NCBI GenBank assembly: GCA_021464415.1
Contig: CM038466.1
Coordinates: forward strand, 30,224,833 to 30,288,832
DNA: 64,000 nt
Direction: 5' to 3'
Source: Lonicera japonica
Taxonomy: Eukaryota > Streptophyta > Magnoliopsida > Dipsacales > Caprifoliaceae
A program made the position numbers and the translations under genes. Under the pieces are notes generated by a model, which ran no database searches, had not been told where the DNA came from, and saw nothing but the letters and a program-made list of their open reading frames with translations. Of this stretch, positions 22,046 to 35,794 are shown one piece after another. Positions within the stretch are counted from its first letter, which is position 1; every line of letters begins with the position of its first letter.

Positions 22046-24818
22046 GGTTGACAGAGGAGAGGAGTGATCCTGCTTTGCTGTAAAACATATGAACAGTAAA
22101 ACACATAAAAATCTTGGTCAGGTTTTGACAAATCCCATCAGTCCCAACTGGAAATAGGTACCGTACGAGAATTACATCTATCAACACATCAAAATTTATT
22201 ATTTTATTTAATTTAATTAATACATACATATATATATACACAGTGATAAGACAAAACATGCTCTCTCTCTCTCTCTACCCCCTTTCTCCTTTCCATCAAA
22301 GCAATTCAAGTTATTTTTAATGTCAAAATAATTATAATTTTATAAATTAGTTTAACGAGTACTATAATTATTTTAGCAATAATAAATCACTCTTATAAAA
22401 AGAGTCTTCGTAAAAGCATGCATTTGTAATCTTTTTTCTTAAATTAATGAAAGAAAATTATGACTTTAGACAGTAAGTAGACAAAATCATAAAAGTTGTA
22501 CCTAAAATTTAAAAATCGATCATTTAATACTTCAACACAAAATTAGTATTGGAAGTGGTACTCAATGTCAAAAATCCCACTCAACTACCACCACAACTAT
22601 TATTGACACAACAATCTTTGTTGATTTACTTACGTACACTAGAAATAATTACTTTAAACATTGTCAATTGTTTTGTGTTTAGGGGTGATATGTTATCAAA
22701 TTGGTGTATTAGTGCATGCTAGTGACGTGTGGTGGAGATACATATACATTCTGAACAACATGCCATCGCAAAATAGATATTTGCGATTAATAGCCTACTC
22801 AACCAAGTCTTGCCAAAGTATACTCTTACACTCGACAACTAGTTAGTAAAATAATATTTACTTTTTAGCATTATATGATATATATTAAAAGATTCCATTT
22901 TAAAAAAATTAATGTGGGTTTTGGGATAAAAGTATTAGTTGCCTTATCAAAGCCGCCTGTGAAACATAGCATCACCGCATTTCCATTACTTTAATTATTA
23001 TATTTTTTTTACAATATATTTTATTTTTAACAAAATTGACTAAGCAAAAAGTACCCCACAAATGCTTCATTGAGTATTGGACTCATTTCCTAACACATTA
23101 GGTTATTTCTTACATCGAAACTAGTAAACCATAAATCTAACTGAGAATAATATCATCGCTCTTGTAATTATGCAAACGCTGCCTAAATTAATTACCAACT
23201 ATATTTATCTAAGTTTAAGCATTGAGCGAGATGAACTAATCTCACGTAACCAAATCGGTAACCCAGTCATTTAGCACAATTTTTTCATTGCTAAAAGAGT
23301 ATATTATGAGATGAAAATGGGTTTTGTAACGAATATTTCATTATTTATGCAAGTTCTATGACACAAGAGTGTATTTTCATCCCTAATTTCACATTTTATT
23401 GTAATGTGAGACTGCCACCGAAGCTCTAGTAGTAGTAGTCACTAATAATCAGCGACAAATATTAGAAAGGCCTGGTGACCATTGTAGCTTCATTAGTGAA
23501 AAGAAAATATGATTTTGGGAAGAGCTCTACTAACACTACATTAGATGTAATACTAATTCTCACTAGCGAATCTGAGTTTTGTAACTAATCATAATAATTT
23601 TGTACCTATTAAAATTTGAACTCAAAATATTTTTAATAACTGTTTTATAATAAACAAGTTACTGGAACAGCCGTCTCCTCTTATTAAATTAGTTGTGACT
23701 TGAAGACCTTTAAATACAAACAAAATATGTCACTGCAATTGATACTGATTCCTAGCTATAATGGAAGAGGCTCCTAGGCTGTTTGACTGCCTGAATTGCA
23801 GGTCCTTTTCCTGCTAAAAGAAGGTGGACACTTCTCATTTGAAACCATGTATACATATTTATTTGTTTTTTTTTGTTTTTGTTATTATTGTGTAAACAAA
23901 AATAAATATGTACTACCTCACTGGTTTTAATTTCATCACAGGTGGGTTTGTTGGGTACAGTACGTGGAGAAAAATGAGCTTTGACCATTTGAATAACCCT
24001 TTCTGCTTGGGGGCAAAAAGCTAATATTGATATTGTTCTCATATTTCTTTTCTTATTTGAAAAAATATTTTTTTTCTTTTCAATAAATTTAAATACAATA
24101 ATAAATAATGAAATTTGAACTCTCGACAAAAGCAATAATGCCAGACTTGAAGAGATGTGAATTTTCTTTTGTTATTATAATATCTTAGTATTTTAATTAT
24201 ACTTCAAGAGATGTGAATTTTCTTACTCAAAAAAAAAACACAAAAAAAAAGAGATGCGAATATTCAACCTTTCAATTAACGTATTTCTTAAAATTATTTG
24301 TCATAACTTTCATCACAATCAATAAAAATTCGATACCATATATATACATATATATGGATTGAACTCCATAATCGCTATATTATGAGAATAAAAAGGAATA
24401 TCACTTGAATTATTTTTAGAATTAAGAAAAGTAAGCAGAGACAATTCATACATCAAATAAATCTTGTAATCATCAAATTTAGCCCAACTGTTATTATTTT
24501 GGGTTTAGTTCTGTATCGACTAGAAGTTTCTGAAATTAAACCCTAATTACTATAGTAATAATTATAATTTAAGTTCCTAGCCGCTACAAAAACTTTATGA
24601 AATGTAAGTGTTTTTTAAAAAAAATTAATTGAGATGCGTCAAAAAAGTTATTTCGTTATTCATTCCAATTCCAAACACTTCACTGTAATGAAACAAAACA
24701 ACTTTCATTCAATTCCACCTCTTTTTTTGTTGCATTTAATGCCATTACTAAATGAGTTGTCTTGAGGGAAGCATGGGAAACAAGATGGACTTTGACCATT
24801 TGACAAAAACCTATTATT
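20816..24818. other. Intergenic region upstream of EPFL
   Basis: AT-rich with a 46-base (GA)n tract at 21996-22041 and a short repeated segment 'agagatgtgaattttctt' near 24150 and 24210. The EPFL promoter should lie at its left edge, but no clear TATA box was seen. A possible spliced minus-strand reading frame near 23.7-24.0 kb is described under findings and not called as a gene. Confidence 0.5.
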
Positions 24819-24819
24819 A

Positions 24820-25225
24820 AAGGCAAGTGTTATTTATGTCCTTGTATTTATTATAAATACCATTTTATCACAAATACTCTCTAAAAATAAATTTTTAATT
24901 ATTAACACTTTTTTAAAACTTGTTTAATGAGAGGTGAATGCAAATACACATACTCGTCCCACTTGAAAAGAATTTGTTTGTAATAATTCGCTTAACATCA
25001 GGTAATGTATTACTGGATTTTTTTAAATAATGCCTGCCTAATGAGAGGTGAATACACTTACATAAACTATGCTTACATGAAAAAAGTGTGATGCTAAGCA
25101 CTCACCTAACATCAGGCAATAAAGGGGGTGTTTGCTACAAAAAAGGTGGTGTTAAAATGTGTTTTTATTTAAATTTTGAAAAGGGTGTTTGTGACAGATT
25201 TAAGGGGTGTGAATAACACCACCCT
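24820..25225. repeat. MITE family copy 1 (partner at 42.5 kb)
   Basis: The left end 'aaggcaagtgttatttatg' is inverted on the right ('gtgaataacaccaccctt'). The interior includes a repeated 'taatgagaggtgaat' block and 'aacatcaggcaat'. Nearly the whole length aligns with 42511-42920. Confidence 0.75.
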
Positions 25226-25600
25226 TATTAAAAGCGCAATACTATTAGCACATTATAAAATTATTTTTAATGACTAAAAGATATTTTAAAAAATTTATAT
25301 AAAATATCAATAAAAATAATTTTAAAGTGTTAAGAGTATTTTTGTGAAGGGCCAATATCATTTACCTTATTAAAAAATAATCAATTAAAGGTGGTATTAT
25401 TATTATGATTGTCAAAGCAATGTACAGTGTTAGAAGTATATATTACAACATCTTAAAACAGTAGTGCAGTACAATAATCTAGCAAATGTATAATTGCTTT
25501 GTCAATAGATGTACCTTTATTAATCAAAACTTTGTGTAGTAAATTTTGCAACCCACTAGCTAGTTGCGCACTTGTTTGATGCACAAAAATATTATTATAT

Positions 25601-26114
25601 TATTACGGAGGAAGTAATACCTTCTTTCTTATTAATTATTATAATAATTGCCGTAATAATAATGAACTTAACACCTTACTATATTAATTGCCCTAATAAT
25701 CTATATTATTTATTATTATAGTAAAATTGAGAAAGTGTAATAATTATATTAATAAATAATTTTTATTAAGAAATATTTATTTACTTATTTTTTAAACTCT
25801 TTCATTTTTCATATTTATATTTATACTTAATATTTGTTACATATATATAATATGGAGAAAGTGAAAACATTTAATAGCACAGTTAGTATGCTCTAAAATG
25901 TTTATCAATATATTATTATTCTAATATATTCATGTGTTACTTCCCAATATAATAATTACATCAATTTAATTTGTTGTTCATTTTTAATTCTTCGCATTAT
26001 TTTCAATCTCTTGCATAACCCATCGACTAACTGTAAAGATGAAAGTGCATGTTGTCATAATTCTTAAATATAATTGTATTAATGATTTACAATAAATAAA
26101 TAATAATTAAAGAC
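25601..26114. repeat. 0.5-kb direct repeat, copy 1
   Basis: Runs from 'tattacggaggaagtaatac' to 'aaataataattaaagac' and is repeated in the same orientation at 26889-27381 with scattered substitutions and small gaps. No reading frame. Together with the TE-like block between the copies, the layout is repeat, TE, repeat. Confidence 0.85.
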
Positions 26115-26888
26115 ATGAATCAGTTGGATAATGATTAAGCAAGATCGGATAGGATAATGATTAGTCGGATAAAGATTTAATAAATTTTGTATTTGATGGA
26201 ATTCCGTATTACAAGTTCAGATATTATATAATGCAACTTGCTTTTCATTTAAAAATATATGCAATTTTAATTGTTGTCCACATATTTTTTTTTAACTAAT
26301 GCGATTCTCCTATTTATATATAAGTTTCATAAAAAACTCTTTCGGGAAAAAGTTCTAATTATATACAATATTTACGAACTAGGCATTAAGTACAGTTTCA
26401 AATTATAATGTTACCATTTTTTATAAAATTAAAGTTTCTTATAAATACCTTCATTTAATAAAAAATAAATAAAAATACCATATTATACCATAAATGAATT
26501 TTATTAGTTGAGTTACTGTGATTTTGGTTGGTTGAAAATTTTCATTAATAAATTTTATTATCTAAAAGGCGTAAAGAAAAAGATCAAAATAAAAAAAAAA
26601 TTAATTTTTATATTTATTTTGTTATCTGGCAACCACGGGATAAAATAATACCACATATAGAGGTGGTATATATTAATTCGGTTCTAAAGGGATAAAATAA
26701 TAATAAATTATGAGTGCAATCTAATCCCGTATTGCACCAAACACATGATAGGATTAAAATATCATATCCACCCTTACACCAAAAACATTATATGATTTAT
26801 TTATTCTCTAATTTCCGACAACAAACACCGGAAATGATTAATTAATCCAATCATGTTTCTAATCTCGTGCGACAAACATACCCTTATA
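26115..26888 (-). mobile_element. Truncated copy of the 29.4-kb TE family, opposite orientation
   Basis: Its right end 'tctcgtgcgacaaacatacc' is the reverse complement of the left end of the element at 29352. The shared blocks include the GGATAA-rich stretch, 'aattccgtattacaagt' and 'ataaaataataccac'. It lies exactly between the two direct-repeat copies. Confidence 0.7.
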
Positions 26889-27381
26889 GTATTACAGAGG
26901 AATTAATACCCCCTTTCTTATTAATTGGTATAATAATTGCCGTAATAATAACAAACTTAATACCTTACTATATTAATTGCCCTAATAATATATATATTAA
27001 GTGTAATAATTATAGTAATAAATAATTTTTATTATGAAATTTTTATTTACTTATTTTTTAAACTCTTTCATTTTTCATATGTATATTTATCCTTAATATC
27101 TATTACATATATATAATATGGAGGAAGCGGAAACATTTAATAGCACAATTAATATACTCTAAAATGTTTATCAATATATTACTATTCTAATATAATATTC
27201 ATGAGTTACTTCCCAATATAATAATTGCATCAATTTAATCTATTGCTCATTTTTAATTCTTCGCATCATTTTTAAATCTCTTTCATAACCCATTGATTCA
27301 TTGTAAAAATGAAAGTGCATATTGTCATAATTCCTAAATGTGTATTAATGATTTACAATAAATAAATAATAATTAAAGACT
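26889..27381. repeat. 0.5-kb direct repeat, copy 2
   Basis: Second copy of 25601-26114, ending at the same 'aaataataattaaagac'. It is somewhat shorter through small gaps. Confidence 0.85.
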
Positions 27382-28305
27382 ATTCAGTTTCTAACTCCTA
27401 CAATGTTTTGGTTTCAATCTTAATCCATTAGTGATGCCTATTTAAATTTGAACTATGTCATTTGTCTAATATCCATTCACATATGCTCTCTTTACCTACC
27501 AATCTCTCTATGCCTGCATGAAAGAATATGTAAGTATGTTTTTCTATTAACACAAATTGTTTATTTTTCAACTAATTAGCATCTTCTTTTCTTTTTTCAA
27601 ATAAATTTGCTATATCTCTATGTACTATTTTTTGTTTTAAAGGAATTTGTATTTTCCACTCCTCTCATGAGCCTTTTTCCGCCATGGTGTAGTTAAGAAA
27701 ACAATTGAAAGGAACTCAAACGTTAACTTTTGTATTTCAATCAATAGATGAAATAATAAAATTTGTTTATTCAATGTATACTACAATTTGTCATTTATAT
27801 AAACTAATGTTTGTTATTTGATTTGTTAAATTTTATATAGGTATAGACATGTATACACAAAAATAAACACGATATATATATATACTTATGAAAAATAATT
27901 CATATCACGTCTGTACATCGCACTGATAATAAGCTAGTATTCAAGGTAAAATAAAATACATTTAATCAACGTAGAATATGCCCAGTGGTAAAGTATCTAC
28001 TTTTCCAACAGAGTGATTGTCTGTTTAAATGTCTTTTTATTTTAGAAATAAATATAAAGACAAAATAGGAAACCACCAAATTGGATAGCTCTCGATTTAG
28101 TATATAGTAGATATAATTTGGTCATTTAACCTGAGAAAATTAAGTTTCTTAATATAGCTTTAATTCTTTGTTGCTTTGCAATCAATTATATCTCTCTACA
28201 TATGTTTGAATTTAAATCATTTACTTGTTTTGTGGTTATTTTAATCATGGAAGCTTTTAAAATAATTTTGAACTAAACGGATAAAATATTCTAGAAATTT
28301 GGTAG
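27382..28305. other. Intergenic, nothing firm
   Basis: AT-rich. A 'cccagtggtaaagtat' motif near 27978 resembles a tRNA-type A box but has no convincing partner. Confidence 0.4.
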
Positions 28306-28893
28306 AAGGTCTTACTACACATTGATTTTTACCAAAACTCCAATGAATAATATTTTTTTGAATGAATGGCCTATTTTTAATTGATAATTAGTGTAAGAGG
28401 CCTATTTTATTTTATATTTTAAATGAAGGTATCTGAATAAATTTAAATATCATTTAATTAATAAAAACATGTTATATATTACCTAAATTACCCCCTCTTT
28501 ATGAAATTTGCACAAAAAATATGAATATTGTAGTGAAATATGGACTGCAATATAAACTTTACACTAAAAATATGGACTGCAAAGTTCACATTGCAGTAAA
28601 ATATGGACTGCAATATGAATATTGCAGTAAAATATGGACTGCAATATGAATATTGCAGTAAAATATGGACTGCAAAGTTCATATTGTAGTGAAATATGGA
28701 CTGTAAAGTTCATATTGCAATCCATATTTTAATGCATATTGGTATTTTTTAGTTTATTTTAAGGGTTGGAATGTCATTTTATAATGAAAAAAAAACATAT
28801 GTCATATTATTAATAAAATAAAAAATAGGCCATTTATTTACAAAAAAATTATTCATTGGCTTTAGTGTGAAAATCTTTCTCTAATAAGACCTT
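28306..28893. repeat. Foldback element with internal minisatellite
   Basis: Terminal inverted repeats of about 75 bases: the left 'aaggtcttactacacattga' and the right, read in reverse, 'aaggtcttattagagaaaga', both continuing through 'ccaatgaataat' and 'aatggcctattttt'. The centre (about 28520-28735) is a tandem array of roughly 30-base units containing 'atatggactgcaa'. Confidence 0.85.
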
Positions 28894-29351
28894 TTTTTCA
28901 ATTGTCCCTAAAATATTATATAAGAAACAAATAAAACAATTATGGAAATAAATTTTGTCACAAAACTAATCAAACAGCCAATTGTTCCAAATCATAAAAT
29001 TAGGGATTATCCATTTATTGTGGGAAACCTAAATGATGCGTAATAGCTATAAACTATTTAATATATATATATATATATATATGCTTCATTTTGGATATGA
29101 ATCAGTCCGAATGGGATTGGGATCTTTAGAAACGGTTTTCTATAACCGTTGCTAAAAGTTTAATTGTTGTACATATTGAACTGTATGAGATTTTTTTTGT
29201 ATATACATATATATACAAAAAATTTCATGTGGGACCAGTCATTTTTACGACTTTTTTGGTCATAAAAAATATCTTCCAATGTTTTTACGATAAAAAAAGT
29301 TCATAAAACTGCGCAATCAGTACCAAAAATAAACTGTATATATATAAAATT

Positions 29352-30020
29352 TAGGGTGTGTTTGTCGTGCGGGATTAGAAACAGGATAGGATTAATTAAT
29401 CTTATCCGGTATTTGGTGTCGGAAAGGATATGATAAATAAATCATATCTCGCGTTTGTCACAAGGGTGGATAGGATATTTTAATCCTATCCCGCGTTTGG
29501 CGCAACTCGGGATTGGATTGCACTCGGGATTAATTATCATTTTATCCCTTTAGAACCGGATAAATATATACCACCCCTATAGGTGGTATTATTTTATCCC
29601 ATGATTGCCGGATAACAAAATGAATATAATTTTTTTTTATTTTAATCTTTTTCTTTACACATTTTTAGATAATTAAATTTATTAATGAAAATTTTTAACC
29701 ACCCAAAATCAGAGTAACTCAACTAATAAAATTGTGGACAACAATTAAAATTGCATATATTTTTAAAAGAAAAGCAAGTTGTATTATATAATATCTGGAC
29801 TTGTAATCCGAAACTCCATCAAATACAAAGTTTATTAAATCTTTATCCGACTAGTCCTTATCCTGTCCAATCTCGCTTAATCATTATCCGACTGATTCCT
29901 TTCATATCTTATTCCACATAATTCCTATCCGACTAATTCCGACTCTTATCCTATCCGGCCTTTATCCTATCATATCCTACGTCCTTATCCAGCGCGCCAA
30001 ACGCCGGATAAGGAGGCTTT
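29352..30020 (+). mobile_element. Non-autonomous TE rich in GGATAA/TTATCC motifs
   Basis: Starts 'gggtgtgtttgtcgtgcgg' and ends near 'gcgccaaacgccggataagg', with many interspersed 'cggataagga', 'ttatccgac' and 'ggataggat' motifs. It has no coding capacity. An opposite-orientation, truncated copy lies at 26115-26888. Exact ends and superfamily are uncertain. Confidence 0.65.
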
Positions 30021-32698
30021 CAATTAATCAATTTCTAAATTCTTCCATAAATAATCAGGAGGGTATTCTCTCATATGAACAACAATTCAAACAAATGTAA
30101 TTCTAGATTACTTAAATTTCGGGTCAATATAGGGATGTTATCCTAATTTCAAATCTTAGAATCTTTGTGAGTCAAAAAAAATAAGAAGTAATTAAAACAC
30201 TCCTAATTTTTAAAAGAAGAATTATTTGGTGAAAATGTTAGATCTTGAAATCCCATCTTGGAACGTTAGGGGCTTGGGTTACATTTTCTTATTTTATGGA
30301 ATAAAATTCTTTGAGTGGTGGGCAAAAGAAAAATTCCATATAAAAATATGAAAAATAAATAAATAATTTTATTGAATTTCTCATTTTTTTTTACTTTTCG
30401 TAAAAATTAAGTGTTTTTGAGTATATGTATTATTGATGGGCAATACTTATTTGTTTTGCCAACGGTATTGTAGCCTGATTGCATCTTCTTCGTATCTTGT
30501 TCGTTCTCATAACAAGAAGATCCCAATTTGATCACATGAATGTAGTTATCGGGCCAATTATTATGTCCACCCCTTATGCTGGTGATTATAGATTAATGGC
30601 ACATATAAAAAAATTGTGTAAAAATCATCACTTTATATAAATAAAAGGGGTAAAATTTGTTTGAGTGCTTACAAGCATTTAAAAAAGGAGAAAATATTCA
30701 ATACAACAGTTATAATAACACATGTTATCATATATCCAATAAAATTGCAAAAAGATGGTAGGACTGTGCATGTGCTTAATTCATAAACATATATGGAATA
30801 AATGTTAACAATTAAGTAATTGTAATAATCAAAAGCAAAATGATTTTAAAGGGGTTTTAAGATTTGGTCATGTGTTTGAAATTTTTTAAGATATAGTTCA
30901 TATATCTATTTTTTAAAATAATAAAGTTTCTCAATTTTAATTTTTATCTTTGTCAAAGACTTAAATTTTAGTATTTAAAGATATTGTGCAAGGAATATCG
31001 ATATTGCCATATTGAGTATCTCCAGGGATTACATATATACTATTTTTTATTGTAATTATGACACTAATTTTTTGATTATCTTATGCAACCCTAACATTTA
31101 TTTTTCAAATGAGGGAAAAAAAACACCTTTAATAAAACTTGAACCCACATTCTCTTCATTATGAAAAACTACATTTGACCATTTAAGCAATTTTTAATTT
31201 ATTAATTTTATTTCAACTTAAATATTTATGTATGTAAAACAAAAACTTACACTCACACATCACATGTGCTTAAACATTTAGTTTTGTAGAATTTGTTTTT
31301 TCTTTTAATTTTTTGGATTTTTGAAGACTTTGACTAATTAATAAAAAGATCTGATACAACAGACCTACTACTTACATGAATCAAAGAGCTAGCCCCTATA
31401 ATATTATTTAAAATTATAGCCTGATGATGATGATGATGAGATATGGAAATTAATTTAAAATTGAGAGAAAAAGTTGATTCTGCTAAAAACAGAGTAGCTA
31501 TTAGCTATACAAATATATATTATTAATAGAATAAAACACTGACAAATCTCTAAATAACAAAGATTTGTGAAGTAGATGCAGAAGAGTTTACCATTTAGCA
31601 AGGAGACAAAAGATACGTGTGTATATATATATATACATATACGGAAAAAATTAGGTACGGATCAATTTGTACGGATTAATTTTTTTTTAATAAAAATTTT
31701 GCGTTATAAAAAATACACTTTAAGTATTTTTAGGACAAAAAAATATTATAAAAAAATTAATTTTTAAAAATTAATCGGTATTTAAAATAGATTATATATA
31801 CATATATATGTGGCAATTCTCTCATTAAAAAACTTTAATTTGATTACTGGTTTATTTGACCAACCCCAAACAATAATATATAATTATTTGATTTGATTAC
31901 TGGTTTATAATCCCTATGAAAAAAATAAAATCTTAATTGATGATATGATTCTTTTCTTGGTTTTGAAGATTGCTAAAGAGACATTTTGTTTTTCTGGGTG
32001 ATTTGATCATTCACTGTGATGTTTTTTTTAATCTTTCTAACATATATACACTCTTTATCAAATATAATTAACGAGTTATTATAGATGAAACAAATTAAAT
32101 ATTCACAATAAAAAATATTAATATTTATTATAAAAATAACATACCAAATCTTCGAACGGAAAAGTTAAAAAATATTAATATTTTAGTAGTAAAAAGAAAT
32201 TCACGAAAAGGTTTTTTTTACTACTATTTAACATATGAGATTTTCTTTTCTAAAAGATTTTTTTTTTTTAATTTGAAACAAAGAAATGTAAATATTCATA
32301 ACTATAATTATTCATTAAAAAGGTTTTTTAACTAATATTTAACATCACAACCTTTTATTTTCAAGATAAAAAGAATATTTAATTCAAAATCAATAAACTT
32401 AAATATTCCTAATTATAATTATTCATTTTTTTTATATTTAATATTACAAACATTTGTGCTTTATTAGGAAAATAGTTAATTTATATGGAAACAAATTAAA
32501 ATTTGGATACTATTGAGATACTTTCAAATTTTATGGGAAATATATGTAGCCATAATTAAGCTTTAAATTATCAGCATGGCACAACAACAATAAGTCGTTA
32601 GATTGAAAGACAAATAGCTGATGACAAATCGTAGTTGTCAGTTGGGAAGTTAAGCAAATCTGGCAATTTATTTGTGTTTTATTAATTAATAGATGAAA
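30021..32698. other. Intergenic, nothing recognised
   Basis: AT-rich. About 32200-32450 contains a diverged tandem duplication sharing 'ataattattcatt'. No gene, RNA or clear TE boundary. Confidence 0.5.
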
Positions 32699-33380
32699 AA
32701 TGTTAACGTGTGTTCTTATAATACATGTTGAAGTTTTATGTGTATTTAAAAAATGGGAGAAGGATAAAAGAATACAAAACCAAAACAAGCACAAGTGTGT
32801 TTTCTTAAGTCCCACATAGGAGAGGAATAAAAACATTCATGGGTTTTTATAAGGGTGAATTTGCCTAAGGGCTTGAGCCCTTTGGGCATTACACTTTTGT
32901 GTTATTGGGTGAGGACTTAGATGAGTATGGTTCACCACGCACGCGCTGACCGACCTGGCCGGGCTCGGGCTCGCTTTGGATCAAGTATTATCTTTTTAGA
33001 CAAAATACTTTTGAAAAAAATTTATTTATAAAAATAAATTTTTCTTTTATTTAAATTTTGAATTTAATTTGACTTTAGTGTCGTTGCAATTGGATCACGA
33101 TTATGCTCCCACTTCCCGTTTTTCTCTCCCTTTACACAACGGCACGAATTATAAATAAAAGGTGTAAGAATTCCGATTTTTCACTGTGCAAGGGAAATCG
33201 AGGCAGAGGGAAAATCTGGGCTGTTGTATCCTGGGGACGGCGAGGCAATATCGAACTGCTAGCACAAACACCGAGCAGAGCCGCGAAACGTCTTAAAGAG
33301 AGCGACCTAGTCCGCGACTCAACCCGGTGTTTTCCATCTTTACTGGTATTTTGTTCCAATTATTTCAACAATACATGTTA
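32699..33380 (+). mobile_element. Possible LTR or retroelement remnant, compositionally distinct
   Basis: Starts with TGTTAACG, carries 'aagtcccacataggagagg', a phrase typical of plant LTRs, and a GC-rich patch (about 32930-32975 and 33180-33330) unlike its AT-rich surroundings. No second LTR, primer site or convincing frame was found, so it could be a solo LTR or another inserted fragment. Confidence 0.4.
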
Positions 33381-35794
33381 AAATTAATATGAATAGATAA
33401 AATTAACTCATGTCTTAAAATTTATGCCATGTTTAATGCATGTTAGGGTCTTATTATTTTTAAGTATGGGTGTTTAATTAATTTAATTTTAGAATATTTT
33501 CAACACTAACATGAACCAAATTTATTAAAAATATGGACATATAAATACGTCTATAAACATAATTTAGGAGATATGGTGCACAAGTAATTGATACATTTGA
33601 TTATTTAAAGATAACTTGCATGTGGACACAAATTATTAGTGAGTCTCTTTAGAGAGGTCAGTCTAGAAGTTTTGGGGACCTAAGGCGAACTTTTGTAGTG
33701 CGACTCTTTAATAATTAATTTTAACAAATATTTTTTTTTATCTTTTATTTTTCTCTAAAGCCAAAACTATATTTTCTAAAAGACATTATGTTATGATAAA
33801 AATGCTACGAAAAAAATTAGTTTTGTATTTAAAAACAGTGTCACAAGAATATAAACCTGATTGACGGAAAGGCTCAAATAATTAGTGTATTAAAATATAT
33901 CTTAACATTAATTTTGCGGTCCGCAGACTTTTTTTTTTATTTGTAAAATATTCATGAAAACAAGAAAGAGGGAATAATATAAATAATATAATTTTTTTCA
34001 AAGAAAAGTAGATGACCAAAATTGGCGTACAAAAAAAATTGGTACAAAATTAGAGTTATAACATTATGCCCTAAAAAGTTCCCTTTTTTTTTTTTTGGGG
34101 GGGGGGGGGGCTACCCCATGAATTGGGCCAAATAACAAGGACAATCGATCCTCCCAGCTCTAGGGGAGACTTGAATATGTATTTCTATAAAACGGCAAAG
34201 TGTAACTTATCCTTTTAAGTGGGTTTCTGAGCTGTACAAATCTGAGTCATTCCTTAAAAATAAACGGTTACAATATGCTAAACTTTATGAGTAGTCCAAT
34301 AAGTAAACTGTAGAGGAGCCGGACCCGTGGACGTCTTTATCGATTACGTTAATCACTCACTCAGATTTACAAAGTAGGGTATTAATGATTAATGAATATA
34401 TATTACAAGGAAATGCTATTGTCGGATTATTTTTAATTAAGGTCTAAATCTGTTTCTTTTATAATCTACCAAATTTTTATTTTAAAAAAATGAAGGTTAT
34501 GTCTTTTTTCCTAGATGAGATTTTCCAATTTTTATTTAATAAAATAGAATTATGTTTAGAAAATAATGCTTGGGGTATACTGGGCTGAATGTTTGAGCCC
34601 AATATAAGATTTGGCAAACTTGGTCAGCACTTTTAGGCCTCTATTAGATAGTTATTGATATATTAGGGTCAGCCCAATTTTTAAGGACTTCAGTGAGATG
34701 CAATTTTTTATTTTATTTTATTTTATTTCTCTTTCTTTTTATACAAACTGATAATTTCACGATACAATTTTTTTTCCGTACAACTGTAAATCCACTATCA
34801 CCACAATAAGAGTGAAATTAAAAAGTTTTCGGTAACAACTTCTATGTGGGTTGGACCTAGGACATCCCCACAACAAAGAGATTGAGGATGCCATGAGTTA
34901 TAAAGCCGTTAGCTTAGTAAGATGCAGTCCACCAATTTTATTTTTTCTCTTTTTAATTACAAGGATGATATTTGAACCTTAACTCTTCTCCTCCCGAACT
35001 TTGATGCCTGCCTGCATTAACACCGTGCTACAAGACTACTGGCCCATCAATTGTATATGTTAATGTGCGGTTCATTCTGCAATTTATTTTTTCAATGTAG
35101 CGTATACTTTTCAATATATTGCTTATTCAAGATAATTTGGGTTGATATCCCTAGATAGAGAAATGAAAAGGAAATTCTCTCTTCCATTGAAAAAAACCAT
35201 TAATTTTGCTTACAAGAATCAAAGAATCAATTAAACCTAACCTCCATAAAAAAGGAGCCAAATCAGGGTAACAAGATGGTTCAAACCACTCAAGAGAGCC
35301 ACACACATACAAATTACAAAAAACGCCAAAAAAAATTAAATCAATAAAACAATCAAAAAATTGAGTTAGTTCCTCCATTCTGCCTCGGCTTAGAAAAGAT
35401 CAACTGCAACAGTTGTAATGATAACATGATATCATATACTCTCAAAAAAGGTACCCTTTTTCCCTCTTCAATCACATGAATTTCGTCCACTTCGCCATCC
35501 TATCGAGTATTGACTTTCATTCATTTTGTGACATCCTATCATCAGTATAACCATTTTCAATAATTATCCTTCCATACCGCCATCTCTTAGTTCAACTATA
35601 GTCCCTCAATCTTAGTATCAAGCTCCTTTGGAGTGATGAGAGTTTAAAAAATTTGGATTGTTTAAAATTAGATGATTTAGATTTTGACGGGCAGTTTTAG
35701 TCTAAACAAGTCGGTCAAAATCTAAGCCATCCGGTTCAAAATCGGTCCAGATTTACAACTCTAGATCGAAAGCACTACATACCCAACATGTGTC
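33381..35794. other. Intergenic downstream of the IQM gene
   Basis: AT-rich, with a T13 run followed by G14 (34084-34110). The rightmost part is likely to include the IQM 3' untranslated region. The reading frames here are not gene-like. Confidence 0.45.

Noticed and set aside
21912..22259. 115-residue minus-strand frame
   Set aside because: Its middle is the translation of a (GA)n tract and nothing else in it looks protein-like.
28488..28682. Repetitive minus-strand frame
   Set aside because: It is the translated minisatellite inside a foldback element.
33103..33381. Overlapping frames on both strands in the GC-rich patch
   Set aside because: No recognised domain, no splice context, and the patch looks like a retroelement remnant.
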